64,000 nt of DNA from Salvia splendens (lineage: Eukaryota > Streptophyta > Magnoliopsida > Lamiales > Lamiaceae), in contig NC_056039.1 of NCBI RefSeq assembly GCF_004379255.2, forward strand, positions 19,977,883 to 20,041,882, written 5' to 3'. Every line of letters starts with the position of its first letter. Positions within the stretch are counted from its first letter, which is position 1. The notes below the pieces were generated by a model. The model did not search any database and was not told the DNA's origin. It saw nothing but the letters and a program-made list of their open reading frames with translations. Shown in pieces: positions 44,277-55,813 of the stretch. A program made the position numbers and the translations under genes.

Positions 44277-46891
44277 TTAATGGGGGAGAGTCTTACCCGG
44301 TGACCGTGCAAGGTCCCCCTGATATTCCACCATTTGTAGTCGTTCCTCTCCAAGGTATCCCTCCTCATGCATGATCATGGGATCTTCCCCACCGGCATAA
44401 GGGATGGTTCGAGGGCTCCCCTCTTTATCTCCTTCCCCCTCCACATCATCATCATCTTCTAGGAAATCTTCCTTCTCCATGAGAGAAAAGTATTGGTTGG
44501 AGCTTAGGACATTTCGGGCTGCTTGGGACCCTCGGCCCCTTGACGTTCCCCGTGCTCCCCCTTTCCAACTAGTAAACGCTCCTCGTCGTGAGGGCGTGTA
44601 CCCATTCGTGGCCCCATGGAATTCACCTCCGCGGTGGGTAGAACTAGTAAGCACTCCGACGGATTTATCGAAGGTATCTCGGCCAAAGGAACTCTCACCA
44701 CTTTCATGGACGCTTGCCACCGGAGCCAGGTCAAAATTACCATGCACTTCGCCCATGATGTCCGGGCCCGACCACACCCTCGGCTCGGAACCAATAGCCG
44801 AGGTTCCGGCCTTTGGCTGCCCCTTCAGCCCTTTGTTTTTCTTTTGATGTTTCCACTCGCTAGTGCTAGCCATTTCCTTTGGTTGTTCCGTTTTGTCCCT
44901 TCCCCCTTAACTCTCATGGTGTGGCTGTCTCGGTGTTACATTATTGTAGTTCCTCTTCGGGGGACGCTCAACATTACCCGCCGCATAACACACCTCACGT
45001 TTATGTCCAACATGCCTACATTCCATGCAATATGCCGGGATCTTGTCCCATTTTACTTTTAGCACCGTCTCACGTCCACAAATATCTAGAATGAACTTCT
45101 CGGGGGGTGGCTTCGTGATGTCAATTTCAATGAAAATGCGAGCAAACGAGAGTCTTGACTTGCTGGCCGTAGCGCGATCCACTTGTATCGGGTTTCCAAG
45201 CAATTTACCGATTGTAAAGAGGGCGGCGTGATCAAAAAGGTGAATTGGAAGGCCAATGATGTTGCACCAAACTGCCGCGATCGGGGACTCACAATACGCA
45301 TCAAAATCCGGGGACCACTTGAAAACCCTCATGGGGTGCCGATCAATAAACCACACCGGCGTCCCTTTCGGTCCACTGAGCAAACGGGCATAATCCGCCA
45401 TATCCTCGAATTGAACAAATATATGCTTACCATTAATATACTTCCATGTAAATCCTCTATTAAATTTGATATTATCTAAGGCCTTTTGTATTTGGTATGA
45501 AGTGGGTATAGAGTGGGAGAACTTACCCACAATGGCGTGCCCAATGCTCGAGGCCAGCTTTTGGACTTCCGCTCCGGAGAAGTAGATTGCCGGAATGCCA
45601 TTGGAGGTGGTCGCAAAGCCAATATTTGGAATGTTATCTGGCTCAAACACTTTCGGCCCTTCGGTGTTCCGCGACGTCCGAACCATATCAGCCATGCTCT
45701 TGGGTGCGCTTGTGTTCCGCGCGCCATCTTCATATCCTACGGGTCGGGAGTTACTCAATGTGGCCTTGTGCCGCGCCGCCCACGCATTGCCTAGTAGCTC
45801 TGATCCAGCCAAGGCTTGCGATCCACGGTGCTCGCACACGTCGCCCACCGTCGTGTCATCATTGGCCGGCCTCCCGTCCGCATCCGCGGCCTTGTACTCG
45901 GTCGGCTCGGCAGCCTTGTCGGGGGCCGAGGGCCCAATCGTGGCTCGAAGTGGTGCGGCGTCCGACTGTGGGGGTTGGCACGGACGTAGCCGACCGCTCT
46001 CAAAGGCGTCTCGGATTTTGCGGGTCCGGCCTCGTTCAAGGGGGGGGGGGGAAATCCTCAAGCGATGGGCCATTTGTCACCGGGAGTGGTTCGGGGGTTG
46101 GTCCGGTGGACCATGGGAGGGCGAGGTACGGTCCGGCATTTTCAGCATGGTCCGCCGGCCACTTGTCTCCGAGGAGGGGCTGCGCCACCATGGCGTCTAG
46201 CATCTCCGGCATGTCAAGATTTGCTAGTTGCATGATGGAATCTTTCTTTGGCTGCACATGGGCTTCAACGGCTAGTAGTTCACGTGATGACTCGGCTCGG
46301 CAAGCCACTAAACAACTTTCGGAAAGTAAGTTTGTTGTTGGCTCCATTTCGGGTAATTTGACTTTCCCATCCCCCAAGGACAATTGTACCTCCTTTGGAC
46401 TATCTCTCATGCCTCTTGGACCTAGTGTAAGTGTGGCCCTATCTTCACCGATGAGCACCCCTTCGCCGGCCGTGTGCTGGTCAGAGTCCGGCGCCACCGC
46501 GGCCGCCGTGGTTGTACCGTCTTCGATGGAAAATCCATCCTCCAATATGACTTCCTCATTAGTGTTGGAATTCGTGGTGCCCTTAGGTGAGGAGTTCCCC
46601 ACTTTATCCATGTGTTGGCTCGCCGGAAAGATGGAACTCTTGCATTTTGGAGACCCGATGGTGGGACTATCTTCTTTATCGAACACAAGCTTCTTACGGA
46701 GTTGCTTGTCCTCCGGAAAGGGCCGGAGTGCACTTTCGGACCTTGAACCGGGAGTTGGTGGCCTTCATTTTCAGGCCCTTGGCCGTCGGTTTAGGAGAAG
46801 TTTTGTCATTGGATCGAAAAACCATGAGCTGGTCCGGGATGGTCTTCACTTCCTCGGGGCTTGTCGCAATGTCCGGCGGGGGGTCCGCCAT
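44277..46891 (-). pseudogene. LINE H ORF1, frameshifted
   Basis: Probable start at 46891 (MADPPPDIATSPEE). Seen: a weakened basic N-motif (SPLPEDKQL-like text reads FPEDKQLRKKLVF), an acidic middle (46036-46686), and after a G-run frameshift at about 46045 a 388-aa block with the DUF4283-like domain (IYFSGAEVQKLASS, HPMRVFKWSPDFDAY) and knuckle CMECRHVGHKREVC. A frame break near 44890 separates the Ser/Gly/Arg-rich tail (LSSNQYFSLM signature, acidic DDDDVEGEGD run). The ORF1 TAA (44279-44277) is 2 nt before the ORF2 ATG. Confidence 0.85.
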
Positions 46892-47163
46892 GGCCGAGCC
46901 GGGAGCTCCTACTCCAAGCGAGGGCAAGGTTCAGGGAAGGTAGACAAAGGGTAGCGGCGAGTGAGGAGCACGGTTGTTGGGGCGTGATTCGTGACTAAGC
47001 GGACAAAGCCGGAGTTGTGGTTGAGGCCGCAAACGAGCGAGGGTGGTGGTCGGAGGTGAAAGGGATGTCGGCGTGGGGTGGTCGGGAGGGGACTACCGTT
47101 CAAAAGCTAGAATTGCTAGAGAGAAGGGAGAGCATCTCTCTCTAGAGTTTGATACTTCTCAAT
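46892..47163 (-). promoter_or_regulatory. LINE H 5' UTR with terminal hairpin block
   Basis: G-rich leader. The block at 47115-47145 is like that of LINEs A and D (GAGAGA/TCTCTC). It ends near 47160, where foreign shards begin. Confidence 0.6.
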
Positions 47164-47248
47164 TCGAGTCAACCGATATCCTGTTCACAAGTTTTGAGGT
47201 TGGCATGTATATTCCCAAAAACTTCCTTGTTCCACCTTTTAAACGTTT
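47164..47248 (-). repeat. Two LINE ORF2 shards appended to the LINE H 5' end
   Basis: 47164-47185 matches the zf-RVT part of ORF2 (sense reading about NRIPVDS, compare 41099-41122). 47184-47247 matches the endonuclease/RT linker of LINE F (compare 19420-19480), both in minus orientation. They lie inside the LINE H TSD, so they came with the insertion. Likely template jumps of the reverse transcriptase at the 5' end of its RNA. Confidence 0.75.
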
Positions 47249-48640
47249 TTCACTCTTAGAACCTTTAGGAATGCACAGTTTATTTTCTCTAAACAAATAG
47301 CCATCATGCCTATAGAACTTGTCAAATGCAGCATGCTCACAAGATAAATAGATAGAAGAAAAGTCCGGGTCATTATCATACATTTCCTTAATCAACTCAA
47401 AACCAAGCAACTTAGAACTCAAAGTAGTGATCAAAATGTACCTTCGAGACAATGCATCAGCCACAATGTTTTCTTTTCCCTTTTTGTATTTGATTACATA
47501 GGGAAATGATTCAATGAATTCCACCCACTTAACATGTCTCTTGCTAAGCTTTCTTTGACATTTCAAGTACTTGAGAGATTCATGATCCGTATGAATTACA
47601 AACTCAGGCCACAAGTAATGCTGCCATGTTTCCAAAGCTCTAACCAAAGCATATAACTCCTTGTCATACGTTGGATAGCTCAATTGAGCTCCTTTCAACG
47701 TTTCGCTAAAGTAAGCGATCGGCTTTCCATCCTGCAACAAAACAGCTCCTATGCCTACTCCAGATGCATCACATTCAAGCTCGAACATGTTAACAAAGCT
47801 AAGCAAAGAAAGAATTGGTGCAGTTGTAAGTTTTTCTTCAAGGAGATTAAAAGCATGCTCTTGTTTTTCTCCCCAATAAAAACAAACATCCTTTTTCACA
47901 ATCTCATTCAAAGGTGCAGCAATTGTACTAAAATCCTTGACAAACCTCCTATAAAAACTTGCAAGACCACGGAAACCTCTAACTTGTGCTACATTTTGAG
48001 GAATTGGTCATTCTAAAATAGCTTTCACCTTCTCCTTTTCCATTTCAATCTCATTAGCACTTATAACAAAACCCAGAAAACAACTTTATCCATGCAAAAA
48101 GAACACTTTTTGAGATTTGCGTACAATGATTCTTTTCGTAAGGTATCCAAAACTGCATGCACATGGTTAAGATGTTCATCCACATTTTTGCTATAGATAA
48201 GAATATCATCAAAATAAACAACCACAAATTTTCCAATGAATTTTCTCAAAATATGGTGCATCAATCTCATGAAAGTACTTGGTGCATTAGTTAAACCAAA
48301 AGGCATTACCACTCATATAGACCAAATTTTGTTTTAAAGGCTGTTTTCCATTCGTCTCCTTCTCTAATTCGAATTTGATGATAACCACTTTTCAAATCGA
48401 TCTTACTAAACACAACAGATCCATGCAATTCATCAAGCATATCATCTAGCCTAGGAATAGGATAGCGATACTTTACCATGATTTTGTTGATTGCTCGGCA
48501 GTCGATGCACATCCTCCATGATCCATCTTTCTTAGAAACAACAATTACCGGAACAGCACATGGACTCATGCTCTCACGGATTTTTCCTTTGTCCAACAAC
48601 TCTTGCACTTGCCTTTGAATTTCCTTAGTCTCTTCGGGAT
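47249..48640 (-). pseudogene. Ty3/gypsy reverse transcriptase and RNase H segment
   Basis: Sense order from 48640: [65 protein letters not shown], then a frameshift at about 48306, [16 protein letters not shown] and the catalytic YFDD ([12 protein letters not shown], about 48205-48225), another break near 48060, then [18 protein letters not shown], RNase H Asp in [13 protein letters not shown], Glu in [15 protein letters not shown], Asp in [10 protein letters not shown] and VADALSRR. The linker to integrase ends at IPKGSKSEK, where LINE H is inserted. Two or three frame breaks, so inactive. Confidence 0.88.
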
Positions 48641-49008
48641 TGCCGCGTAACATACATTACTCGTGTGGCCCACGTGCTTGCATTCTCGGCAATAGGATGG
48701 TATCTTATCCCACCGGACTTGTTGCACCGTCTCCCGTCCACAAATGTTGAGTATGATCTCTTCGGGTTGCGGCTTTGTTGTATCGATCTCAATGCATATT
48801 CGTGCAAAAGAGAGTCTTGTCTTGTTGGCCGTGGCTCGATCAACTTGGATTGGGGTACCGAGTAGCTTGCCGATGGCGAATAGGGTTGATTGGTCGAACA
48901 AGTGAATTGGGAGACCGATTAGGTTACACCAAATTGCCGTGATCAAGGACTCGCAATATGCATCAAAATCCGGGGACCATTTGAATACCCTCATTGGGTG
49001 ACGGTCGA
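48641..49008 (-). pseudogene. LINE ORF1 shard (DUF4283-like end plus zinc knuckle) between gypsy LTR and RT
   Basis: 368 nt encoding HPMRVFKWSPDFDAYCES through knuckle [14 protein letters not shown] and CYAA, open throughout. It has no poly(A), no 5' block and no TSD. On one side it meets the LTR terminus on the overlap TGA; on the other it runs into gypsy RT in a different frame (CYAA then NPEETKE out of frame). It is in the same orientation as the gypsy. Either recombination debris or a captured fragment placed where gag should be. Confidence 0.82.
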
Positions 49009-49378
49009 TGATATAGATTGGGACACGACGAATGACCCGTTGGATATATTGATCCAAGAACCCTTCCCCCCCCTCCCCCACGTATAAGGTTTGGTAGCAG
49101 ACTCCCTTGATTGATAATCTGGTTTGATCCACTTCCAGAGCTTGGAAAACCTCGACCCGTTGGCTATATGATCAGCCAAGAACCTCGGTATGATTGAACG
49201 CCACAAGAACTTGCTCAAAGTATCTTGATAAGTTCCAAACAAGTGAAAAACTCTACAAAGAGAATTCAACTCACAAGACAAAGTCTATTTTCGTATTTAA
49301 TCAATGGTGTGTTCAAAAGACATGCTTACAAGCCTATTTATAGACTAGAATGGACTCTTGAAAGTCTCACATCATTAG
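49009..49378 (-). repeat. Gypsy LTR fragment (left copy), split by LINE K
   Basis: Very similar to 62307-62670. It begins (plus coordinates) at the TG terminus, which is the CA 3' terminus in sense, and carries the TATA-like CTATAAATAG (about 49328-49342). It breaks at CATCATTAGT, exactly where the LINE K poly(T) begins. The remainder of U3 is not found on the other side of the LINE cluster. One difference from the right copy is a C-rich expansion at about 49064-49082. Confidence 0.85.
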
Positions 49379-50356
49379 TTTTTTTTTTTAATCAAACACC
49401 TTTACGGTGGAGGGTTCGTGGGTCCCTTATCCCTATATTTCCAAAAGAGATAATTACAAGGCGTGGCCACACCCGAAAGTGGTGTGCCGTAATAAATCCA
49501 AGAGTAGTATGCGGTCCGATCCCACAAGGTTCGGACCCCATCATACTCTTTTCCAAAATACAATTAACCAAAAAACTAGCCACTATTGTCTCCCAACGTC
49601 TCATTACCAACTTTAGTGTCCGATCCCGTCTAGGTTTCGGATGTGCGACACTCCCATCTCGTCCAATCGAACCAAGTCCAGCAATTCTCTCGGTGCTGAG
49701 TTGACGTGCATTCGTAGGCCACTGTCTTGGTCTAGCCCCATTCTCGCAAGGAAGTCCGCCGCTTTGTTTCCCCCCCGGTTTATGAACGTGGCTCGGAATT
49801 TGAGTTGACGTTTGTGTAGGATTAGTTGCGCCACCGCTTGCCGAGCTTGTGCCGGGCCCCATCTTGTCCCGTTGACCAATTTGATTGCTTGCTCTGCATC
49901 CGACTCAATCCAGATTGGTAGAGCGAATTCCTTGGCTATGTTCAAACCGTGGAGCATGGCCAAGAGCTCCGCCTCTAACGCCGAGTGTGCTTCGAGGGGC
50001 GTGCTGAAGGCGACGAGCATCTTATCCAAGTGGTCTCGAATGATCCCTCCAGCCCCTGCTTTGTCGTTCGCTTCATTAAAGGAACCATCCGTGTTGAGCT
50101 TTATCCACGGCTGATCTGGGGGATTCCATTTGATAGCCATGGCTAGGGGTAGCACCCTGATTGCCGCCACTTGTTGAGGAATGTTGATTCCAAGTTTAAC
50201 TCCCTTCCAATGTTTCGGCTTCAAGCTTCTATTGGACATAGAATTCCGAATGAACATGTGGACCTGCCATACCACATTTTGTGGTTTAAACTGTGTGCCT
50301 TGGTGGCGACTCCTATTTCTCTCCGACCAGATAAACCAAAGAATGAGGTATGGGGG
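49379..50356 (-). mobile_element. LINE K, 5'-truncated LINE in the gypsy LTR
   Basis: Poly(T) of 11 nt at 49379-49389, 3' UTR, then the ORF2 C-terminus (49613-50275 and upstream to 50356) with RNase H motifs NTDGSF, EAELLA, ESDAEQA and NKAADFLARMG. FINRGGNKA replaces FIHREGNKA, which changes conserved residues near the last catalytic Asp. It ends in zf-RVT sequence at the point where LINE L begins. Nearly identical to the same part of LINE D, but without D's 30-nt RNase H deletion. Confidence 0.85.
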
Positions 50357-50366
50357 TTTTTTTTTT

Positions 50367-50603
50367 AATCAAACACACCCCAAAGGGCGGAGGGTTGAGG
50401 CGGACCCACACCTGTGCATTACCAAAACCATTGGTTACAAACAAACATACACCGAGTCGCCCAAAAGTGACGACTCGCCAAGGCATGACAAATTAGAGTA
50501 CAACGAGGGCCTCCCTAACAACTAGAGGTGGTCATCTATATACTCTCAAAATCCAGTTACCATTTGATACAACCTTTGTATCCCCAACACTTCTGTCCAT
50601 CAC
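50367..50603 (-). other. LINE L 3' noncoding region
   Basis: About 237 nt between the ORF1 stop and the tail. In sense it ends GGGTCCGCCTCAACCCTCC, CGCCCTTTGGGGTG, then TGTTTGATT and A. The order of elements matches the other LINEs, but the bases differ while short stems (GGGT/ACCC, CCC/GGG) remain possible. No coding potential related to ORF2 seen. Confidence 0.7.
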
Positions 50604-50802
50604 CTAGCTAAGGCCCGCAATAGGGATACCTCCGCTAGGTACATGCCCTCCTGAATCAAGGTCCTCGAAGTGGCCCTCTATCTCCCGGTTGGGGCGCCCA
50701 CATGCGACACTCATGGAGCTAAAGCTCGCGTCATTCGCACCCGATGGGACACTCACAATTGTCACCGTAGCAACGTTCTCCTTCAAATGCCAATCATCCA
50801 CG
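50604..50802 (-). pseudogene. LINE L ORF1 C-terminus (left of LINE M)
   Basis: The open frame begins with DDWHL, which overlaps the DDWHL at the end of the right-hand ORF1 block through the 18-nt TSD of LINE M. It continues for about 60 residues to a TAG after GGIPIAGLS. It lacks the YYSLM tail found in the ORF2-bearing LINEs. This places the natural end of the half-LINE protein here. Confidence 0.75.
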
Positions 50803-53800
50803 TTTTTTTTTTGTCACAACACCTTTACGGTGGAGGGATCGTGGGTCCCTCATCCCTATATTTCATCATCAAAAGAGGTTACAATCAAGGATTACACGGG
50901 CCAAACAATCTAGAGCTAAGAGTATAAAAATAAAACCTACGTACTCTCCGGCTTACAATCATCAAAGAGTACGGTGGGGACGAGCCTGGTCGGGTTCGAC
51001 ACCTACGTACTCTCCGGCCTACAATCAGCTCCCGACCGTTGTATCCTTTCTTGCGGAAGGCCCCTTCAACACTTGCACTACTCTCGGACGTCACTACTCA
51101 TTCGGAGGTTGGGGATTCCCATAACGTCCAATCGAACAATGGCTTTGAGCAATCTTGGGGCGTTGTCTGCGGTCATTCGGCTCAAGGCGGTTTGCTCAAG
51201 GCACATCTTGGCTAGGAAATCGGCTGCTTGGTTGCCCTCCCTGTGGATAAAGGAGGACCGGATGGTGTATTGCTTCTTGAGCATGTGTAGTCGGGCCATT
51301 ACTTGGCAAGTGTGTGCCTGGCCCCATGCTGCCCCTTTGAATAGATCGATGGCTTGTTTAGCATCCGATTCAATCCAAATTGGTTTCTTAAACTCCTTGG
51401 CTATTTCCAAACCGTGATAGATGGCTGTAAGTTCGGCCTCTAAGGCCGATTGTGCGACGATGGGAGTGGCGAAGGCAGCAAGCATCTTCCCTTGATGATC
51501 CCGAACTATGCCCCCTCCTCCTCCTTGTTTTGTTGTGGTCGAGAAGGCTCCATCCGTGTTGAGTTTAATCCACGATGGGATCGGTGGGTGCCATTTGATC
51601 AGCATAGCGACCGGTGTTGGCCTTCCTGTCTCAGCACGGCTCGGTATTTCCATTCTAGGGCTTATCCCGATCCAATGTTTCATTCTTATGCCCCCATTCT
51701 CCATACTATTCCGGATGAACATTTGGACTTGCCAAATCACAATGGTAGGTTTAAATTGTACCTGTTCATGACAGCTTTGGTTATGTTCTGCCCATATGAA
51801 CCAAAAGATGAGATATGGCAGGACCCGGCTAATATGTTTCATGCCGGTTGGTGTGATCTTCGAGACCACACTTCCAGCCGTTCCGGTATAGTATCATTGA
51901 TCTGGATGTGTGGGGGCGAACCTTCAAACCATCCATCAAATTCTCTCCATACTATGGTTGCCCCCCAGCCTTGGATGAAGAGGTGTTGGAGGGACTCCGT
52001 GTTCGGCCTTTGAGGGCAGCATTGGCATTTTGATGCCATTTCAATATTTCGCCATTGAAGTTTGGAGTCGACCGGAATTCGGTTTAACAGAAGCCTCCAG
52101 TTGAAGATTGCAATTGACTTCGTGAGGCCGGCCAACCAAATCTCCTCAAGGCCTTGAATTCTCGGTCCTCTTGTTCGGAATGTCTCCCAAGTTGTGGCAA
52201 CCGAGAAGTCCCCAAGCCGAGAGAGGGACCATCTCGGGATGTCCAACTCCCCAACCACAATTGGCGTGTCTAATATTTGTGTGATCACCCTCTGTGGCAA
52301 CCCGGCCTGGTATTGTAGTAGCCTGAGTTTAGCTTCATCCCAAGTGCCATCCCTTATGAAGTCCGCAACCCTTGTTTGCGCTGCCCCTCTGTCATCGAGA
52401 GACTATGGTTCCTGAGACGGGTGTTTCCAAGCCAAATATCATCCCAAAAATAGATCTCACCCTGACCTACCACCCATCTAATGTGGGGATTCGCCTGATC
52501 ACGTACTCTCAAGAGCCTTTTCCACGTCGGGCTATGTCTTCCCATAATTCTAGCCACCAAAGGTGACTCTTTGAAACAGTACTTAGCTTTCATGTACCGG
52601 GCCCATAGAGACCTCTGTTCCCGAAATCTCCACCATAACTTGATATTGAAGGTTCGGAGGACCTCTTTGAATTTGCATATACCGAGCCCACCCTCGGCAG
52701 TTGGCCGACAGATTTGATCCCACCCGATCCAATGTGTCCTCTTTTTATCATTTGTAGCACCCCAGAAGAATCGGGCCAACTGTTGCTCGAGGCCTTTAAG
52801 AGACTCGGCCGTTGGTTCTATTGCCTGAAAAATATGAATTGGCACCACCTCAAGGGTGCTCTTGATAAGGGTGAGCCTTCCAAAGAAAGATAGGTGTCGG
52901 TGGGCCCACCCAGAAATTCGTGCTGCAATCTTTTCCCGAATGAACATAAACATGTCCGTCCTTTTGACTCCTCTATAGATAGGTACGCCTAGATAAAGGA
53001 AAGGGAAGGTACCTTGTGAGAAACCGCCCTCGATTTGGATAAGGCTAGCGCTCCTTTCATGGCATTCGGCAATGTAAAAATTGCTCTTTGATAGGTTGAT
53101 TTGTTGTCCTGAAACGTTAGCATACTCATCGAGACAAGTGCGGAGCCGCCTGAGAGGTGTGAATGCCGCTTGAGTGAAAATGATGATATCATCGACATAC
53201 GCTAGGTGGCTGATCTCCATGCACCTTCGAGTGGCTTTAAAGGTCATATCTCTTTGCCCCAGGATCAGCTTGTCAAGGGCTCTTGATAAGTAATCCGCCG
53301 CTAGAACAAAAAGAGATGGCGATATGGGATCTCCTTGTCTAAGCCCTCGTGTTGATTTAAAGAATCCCGCGGGGGCACCATTGATTAGCACCGAGAACCA
53401 ACATGATCCAACACATCTATCAATCATGGAAACCCAAGGACTAGGGAATCCCATACGATGTAATACCTAAGGAGAAAAGGCAACTGGACTCGGTCGTAAG
53501 CTTTAGCCATATCGATTTTAACCGCCACATTCGTACCTGGCGCCCCTTTTGCTAACTCATGGAACATCTCTTGGGCAAGGAGGACATTGTCATTAAGAAG
53601 TCGGCCTTTAACAAACCCACTCTGATTTGGCGAGATGACACGGGGGGCAAGATAGGCGAGAGCCTCGTGGAGAGGATCTTAGTGATTATTTTATTGGTGA
53701 CGTTACATAGGCTGATGGGCCGGTAGTCACCCCATGAGACCGGCGATGATTTCTTGGGAATGAGCACAATACTAGTCACCGTGATGCTTCGAGGGAGGTA

Positions 53801-54360
53801 GGCTCCCTGAAAGAATTGACAAATTGCGGCATGGACATCCGTGTTAATAATTCCCCAACAGGCTTGGAAAAACATTGCCGAGAAGCCGTCCGGCCCAGGT
53901 GCATTATCACCCGAGATGCCGAACACTGCCTTTCTCACCTCCTCCATCTCTGGTTTCTCGATCAATGTGCTCATTTCCTCCAAGGGAGAGAGTTGCTGTA
54001 TGATGTTGAGGTCCGGCTCTCCAAGCAAAAGTGGATCTGGGGCGAGGAGCTCTTGGAAGAATTGTACCGCCGAGTTCTTGATCTCCACGTCATCCGATAG
54101 TTCACGTCCCCCAACATTAATCTTATGGATGCGCATTCGGATCCTTTTTTGCTTGACCCAACTTTGATAGAATCTCGTGTTCTTGTCCCCCTCCGCAAGC
54201 CATCGAAGCGTGGCCTTTTGGCGCCAAAAGTCTTCCTCCATTCTTAGGAGGCAAATGTACTCGGCAATGCTTTTGTTGATTTCCGTTCTATTCTCGGGTG
54301 TAGGCCTCTCCTCAAAATCAGCTTGGGCACTCACAATCCTCCCTTCCATGTCTCGGATGT

Positions 54361-54972
54361 TTTTTTTTTTAAGCCAAAGGTCATTAATATTGAAATGATC
54401 TTTACCAGTAAACAACGTGCCGATCATATTCAAGTCATTTAGCTAGTTCAGTTCTCAATACAGATGTTTACATAACAAAAGACCAGCAAAAAATTTAGAT
54501 GATGGGAACAATACTAAGCGGCCTCTGCCACGCCCGCGGCCACGGCCACGGCCACGGCCTCTTCCACGTCCAACAGCTCTTCCTGCAGTAGGCTTCTTGG
54601 GCTTGACCCGAGGTGTCTCTTCCACAAGCAACGTCTCGAGATTCAAGCTATCGGGAAGGATGTAATAGCGAATATTATTACCCCTAACACTCAGGTGATC
54701 CATAGTCACAGGATTCTTTCCCTTCAAAGTAAGCTTTACTGTCTTTAAGTGAGTATTCATACTGATATCAACACCAACGATTGTGCCGTGAACAACGGTG
54801 CAATTTTTTAGCTCAATCGACACGGTCTCATTGTTCAATTTCATCAAAAACCTGACGAGCTTCATCGTCGCGAGTAAAACGTCGCCGGAGATTTTGGGTT
54901 TTGTTCAAAAATAAGTGAGCGCCTTCTGCTGAAGGGGAAGGGTTTCGGCAGTGGCGCGTATGCTAAAATCTT
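54361..54972 (-). mobile_element. Processed retrocopy of SmD1 mRNA
   Basis: About 610 bp: 5' UTR of about 107 nt, intronless coding region, 3' UTR of about 84 nt and a tail of at least 10 A (54361-54370). Flanked by a 19-nt TSD TTCCATGTCTCGGATGTTT (54344-54362 and 54973-54991) in the ORF2 of LINE M. TSD length, tail and nick context match the LINE insertions in the window, so trans-mobilisation by a LINE is the simple explanation. Confidence 0.92.
54455..54865 (-). CDS. SmD1-like: Small nuclear ribonucleoprotein SmD1-like protein (retrogene ORF)
   Basis: 136 aa, uninterrupted. SmD1 is a core Sm-ring protein of spliceosomal U snRNPs. The Sm fold is complete: [40 protein letters not shown], then [28 protein letters not shown] linker and a (GR)n tail. 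Compared with plant SmD1 it has Cys in the KN(G/C)T turn and a C-terminal extension of about 20 residues ([10 protein letters not shown]...): the expected stop after the GR tail seems lost, perhaps through one added base (TTAG context near 54515). There is no evidence of a promoter beyond its own 5' UTR. Whether it is expressed is unknown; calling it a pseudogene would also be fair. Confidence 0.85.
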   Translation of the reverse strand: MKLVRFLMKLNNETVSIELKNCTVVHGTIVGVDISMNTHLKTVKLTLKGKNPVTMDHLSVRGNNIRYYILPDSLNLETLLVEETPRVKPKKPTAGRAVGRGRGRGRGRGRGRGRGRLVLFPSSKFFAGLLLCKHLY

Positions 54973-55813
54973 TTCCATGTCTCGGATGTTTGAGTGAATA
55001 TTGCCAAAAACCTTTTTATTCCAACTCTTAAGGGCTTTCTTGACGCGAGCGAGTTTGATTTGGAGGTTAAGGAGTCGCTCCGCCTCCGTTGGTCTATCCC
55101 AATCCTCACGCACCAGATCGATAAATCCCGCATGCCGGGTCCACATAATTTGGAATCGGAAGGGTCTGCCCCCGGCATGCACACTCGGCAACCTGCACCG
55201 CACCAGCACTGGGCCATGGTCCGAGGCGACCCGTGGAAGATTCGTGACCCTCGCACTCTCAAATATCCGGGTCCATGATTCGCTTAGAAGGACCCTATCT
55301 AGCCTCTCAAAAAGGCCATTCTTTGCCCATGTGTAGTCCGAGCCATCACATCCTGGATCGAGCAACCGGCAGTCTTCAATGGCCTCGAATGGAAAGAATG
55401 GTATTGAAATCCCCTCCAATGGACCAAGGCATCCCCTCGGCGGTAGTTGATATTTCTCTCATTTTGTCCCAAAGAGGAATCCGTTCCCCTCTAGAACACT
55501 TTGCATACACGGCCGAGACCAAGATGGGGCATGGAAGATGAGGGCACATGAACCGCCCATGGAGCACCTGATCCGAATCGTCCTCAACCTCGAAATCAGC
55601 CCCTTCCTCCACAAAAATCCAAATCTTCCCATTGGCATTCGAAGCCTTAAACGATAAACCCACCGCCTTTGAATATTTCTCCGGGTTGGGGGTCGTGAGA
55701 GGTTCCATTATTGCAAGAAAAATTACATTGTGAGATTGAATTTTTTAGGACGTTTTGGGTGGCCGCATTTGCGATTCCCCTAACGTTCCAAAACAAGAAA
55801 TTAACTGACATGA

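Larger units (their letters stand above)
39858..47248 (-). mobile_element. LINE H, full-length LINE with patchwork 5' end
   Basis: Inserted in gypsy pol between RNase H and integrase. The poly(T) is 15 nt (39858-39872). The TSD is 14 nt, GTTCTAAG(C/A)GTGAA in sense, at 39844-39857 and 47249-47262 with one mismatch. Sense order: two short foreign shards (47164-47248), 5' UTR, ORF1, ORF2, 3' UTR. ORF2 has two frameshifts. Closest to LINE P. Confidence 0.87.
51078..55811 (-). pseudogene. LINE M ORF2, decayed and interrupted by a retrocopy
   Basis: ATG 55811 after TAATC. The first block (to 55376) has IMEPL-equivalent MEPLTTPNPEK and IGGDFNTIL. A deletion at about 55385 fuses GGDFN-side text to FEAIEDCRLLD, then LDRVLLSESW and SDHGPVL follow. 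The SmD1 copy interrupts the linker at 54361-54972. RT: YRPISLCNV, a damaged NQSGF region (about 53650), a frame break near 53460, then a 366-aa block with YVDD in the active-site position (usual YADD). zf-RVT CQCCPQRP and RNase H (NTDGAFS, EAELTA, ESDAKQ, AADFLAK) occupy two further frames. Inactive. Confidence 0.87.

Noticed and set aside
45587..46954. 455-codon plus-strand open frame
   Set aside because: It is antisense to LINE H ORF1, has no motif of its own, and its Ser/Pro/Arg-rich composition mirrors the GC-rich sense codons.
54520..54580. Microsatellite-like GC-rich repeat
   Set aside because: It is the Gly-Arg repeat tail of SmD1, a normal part of that protein.
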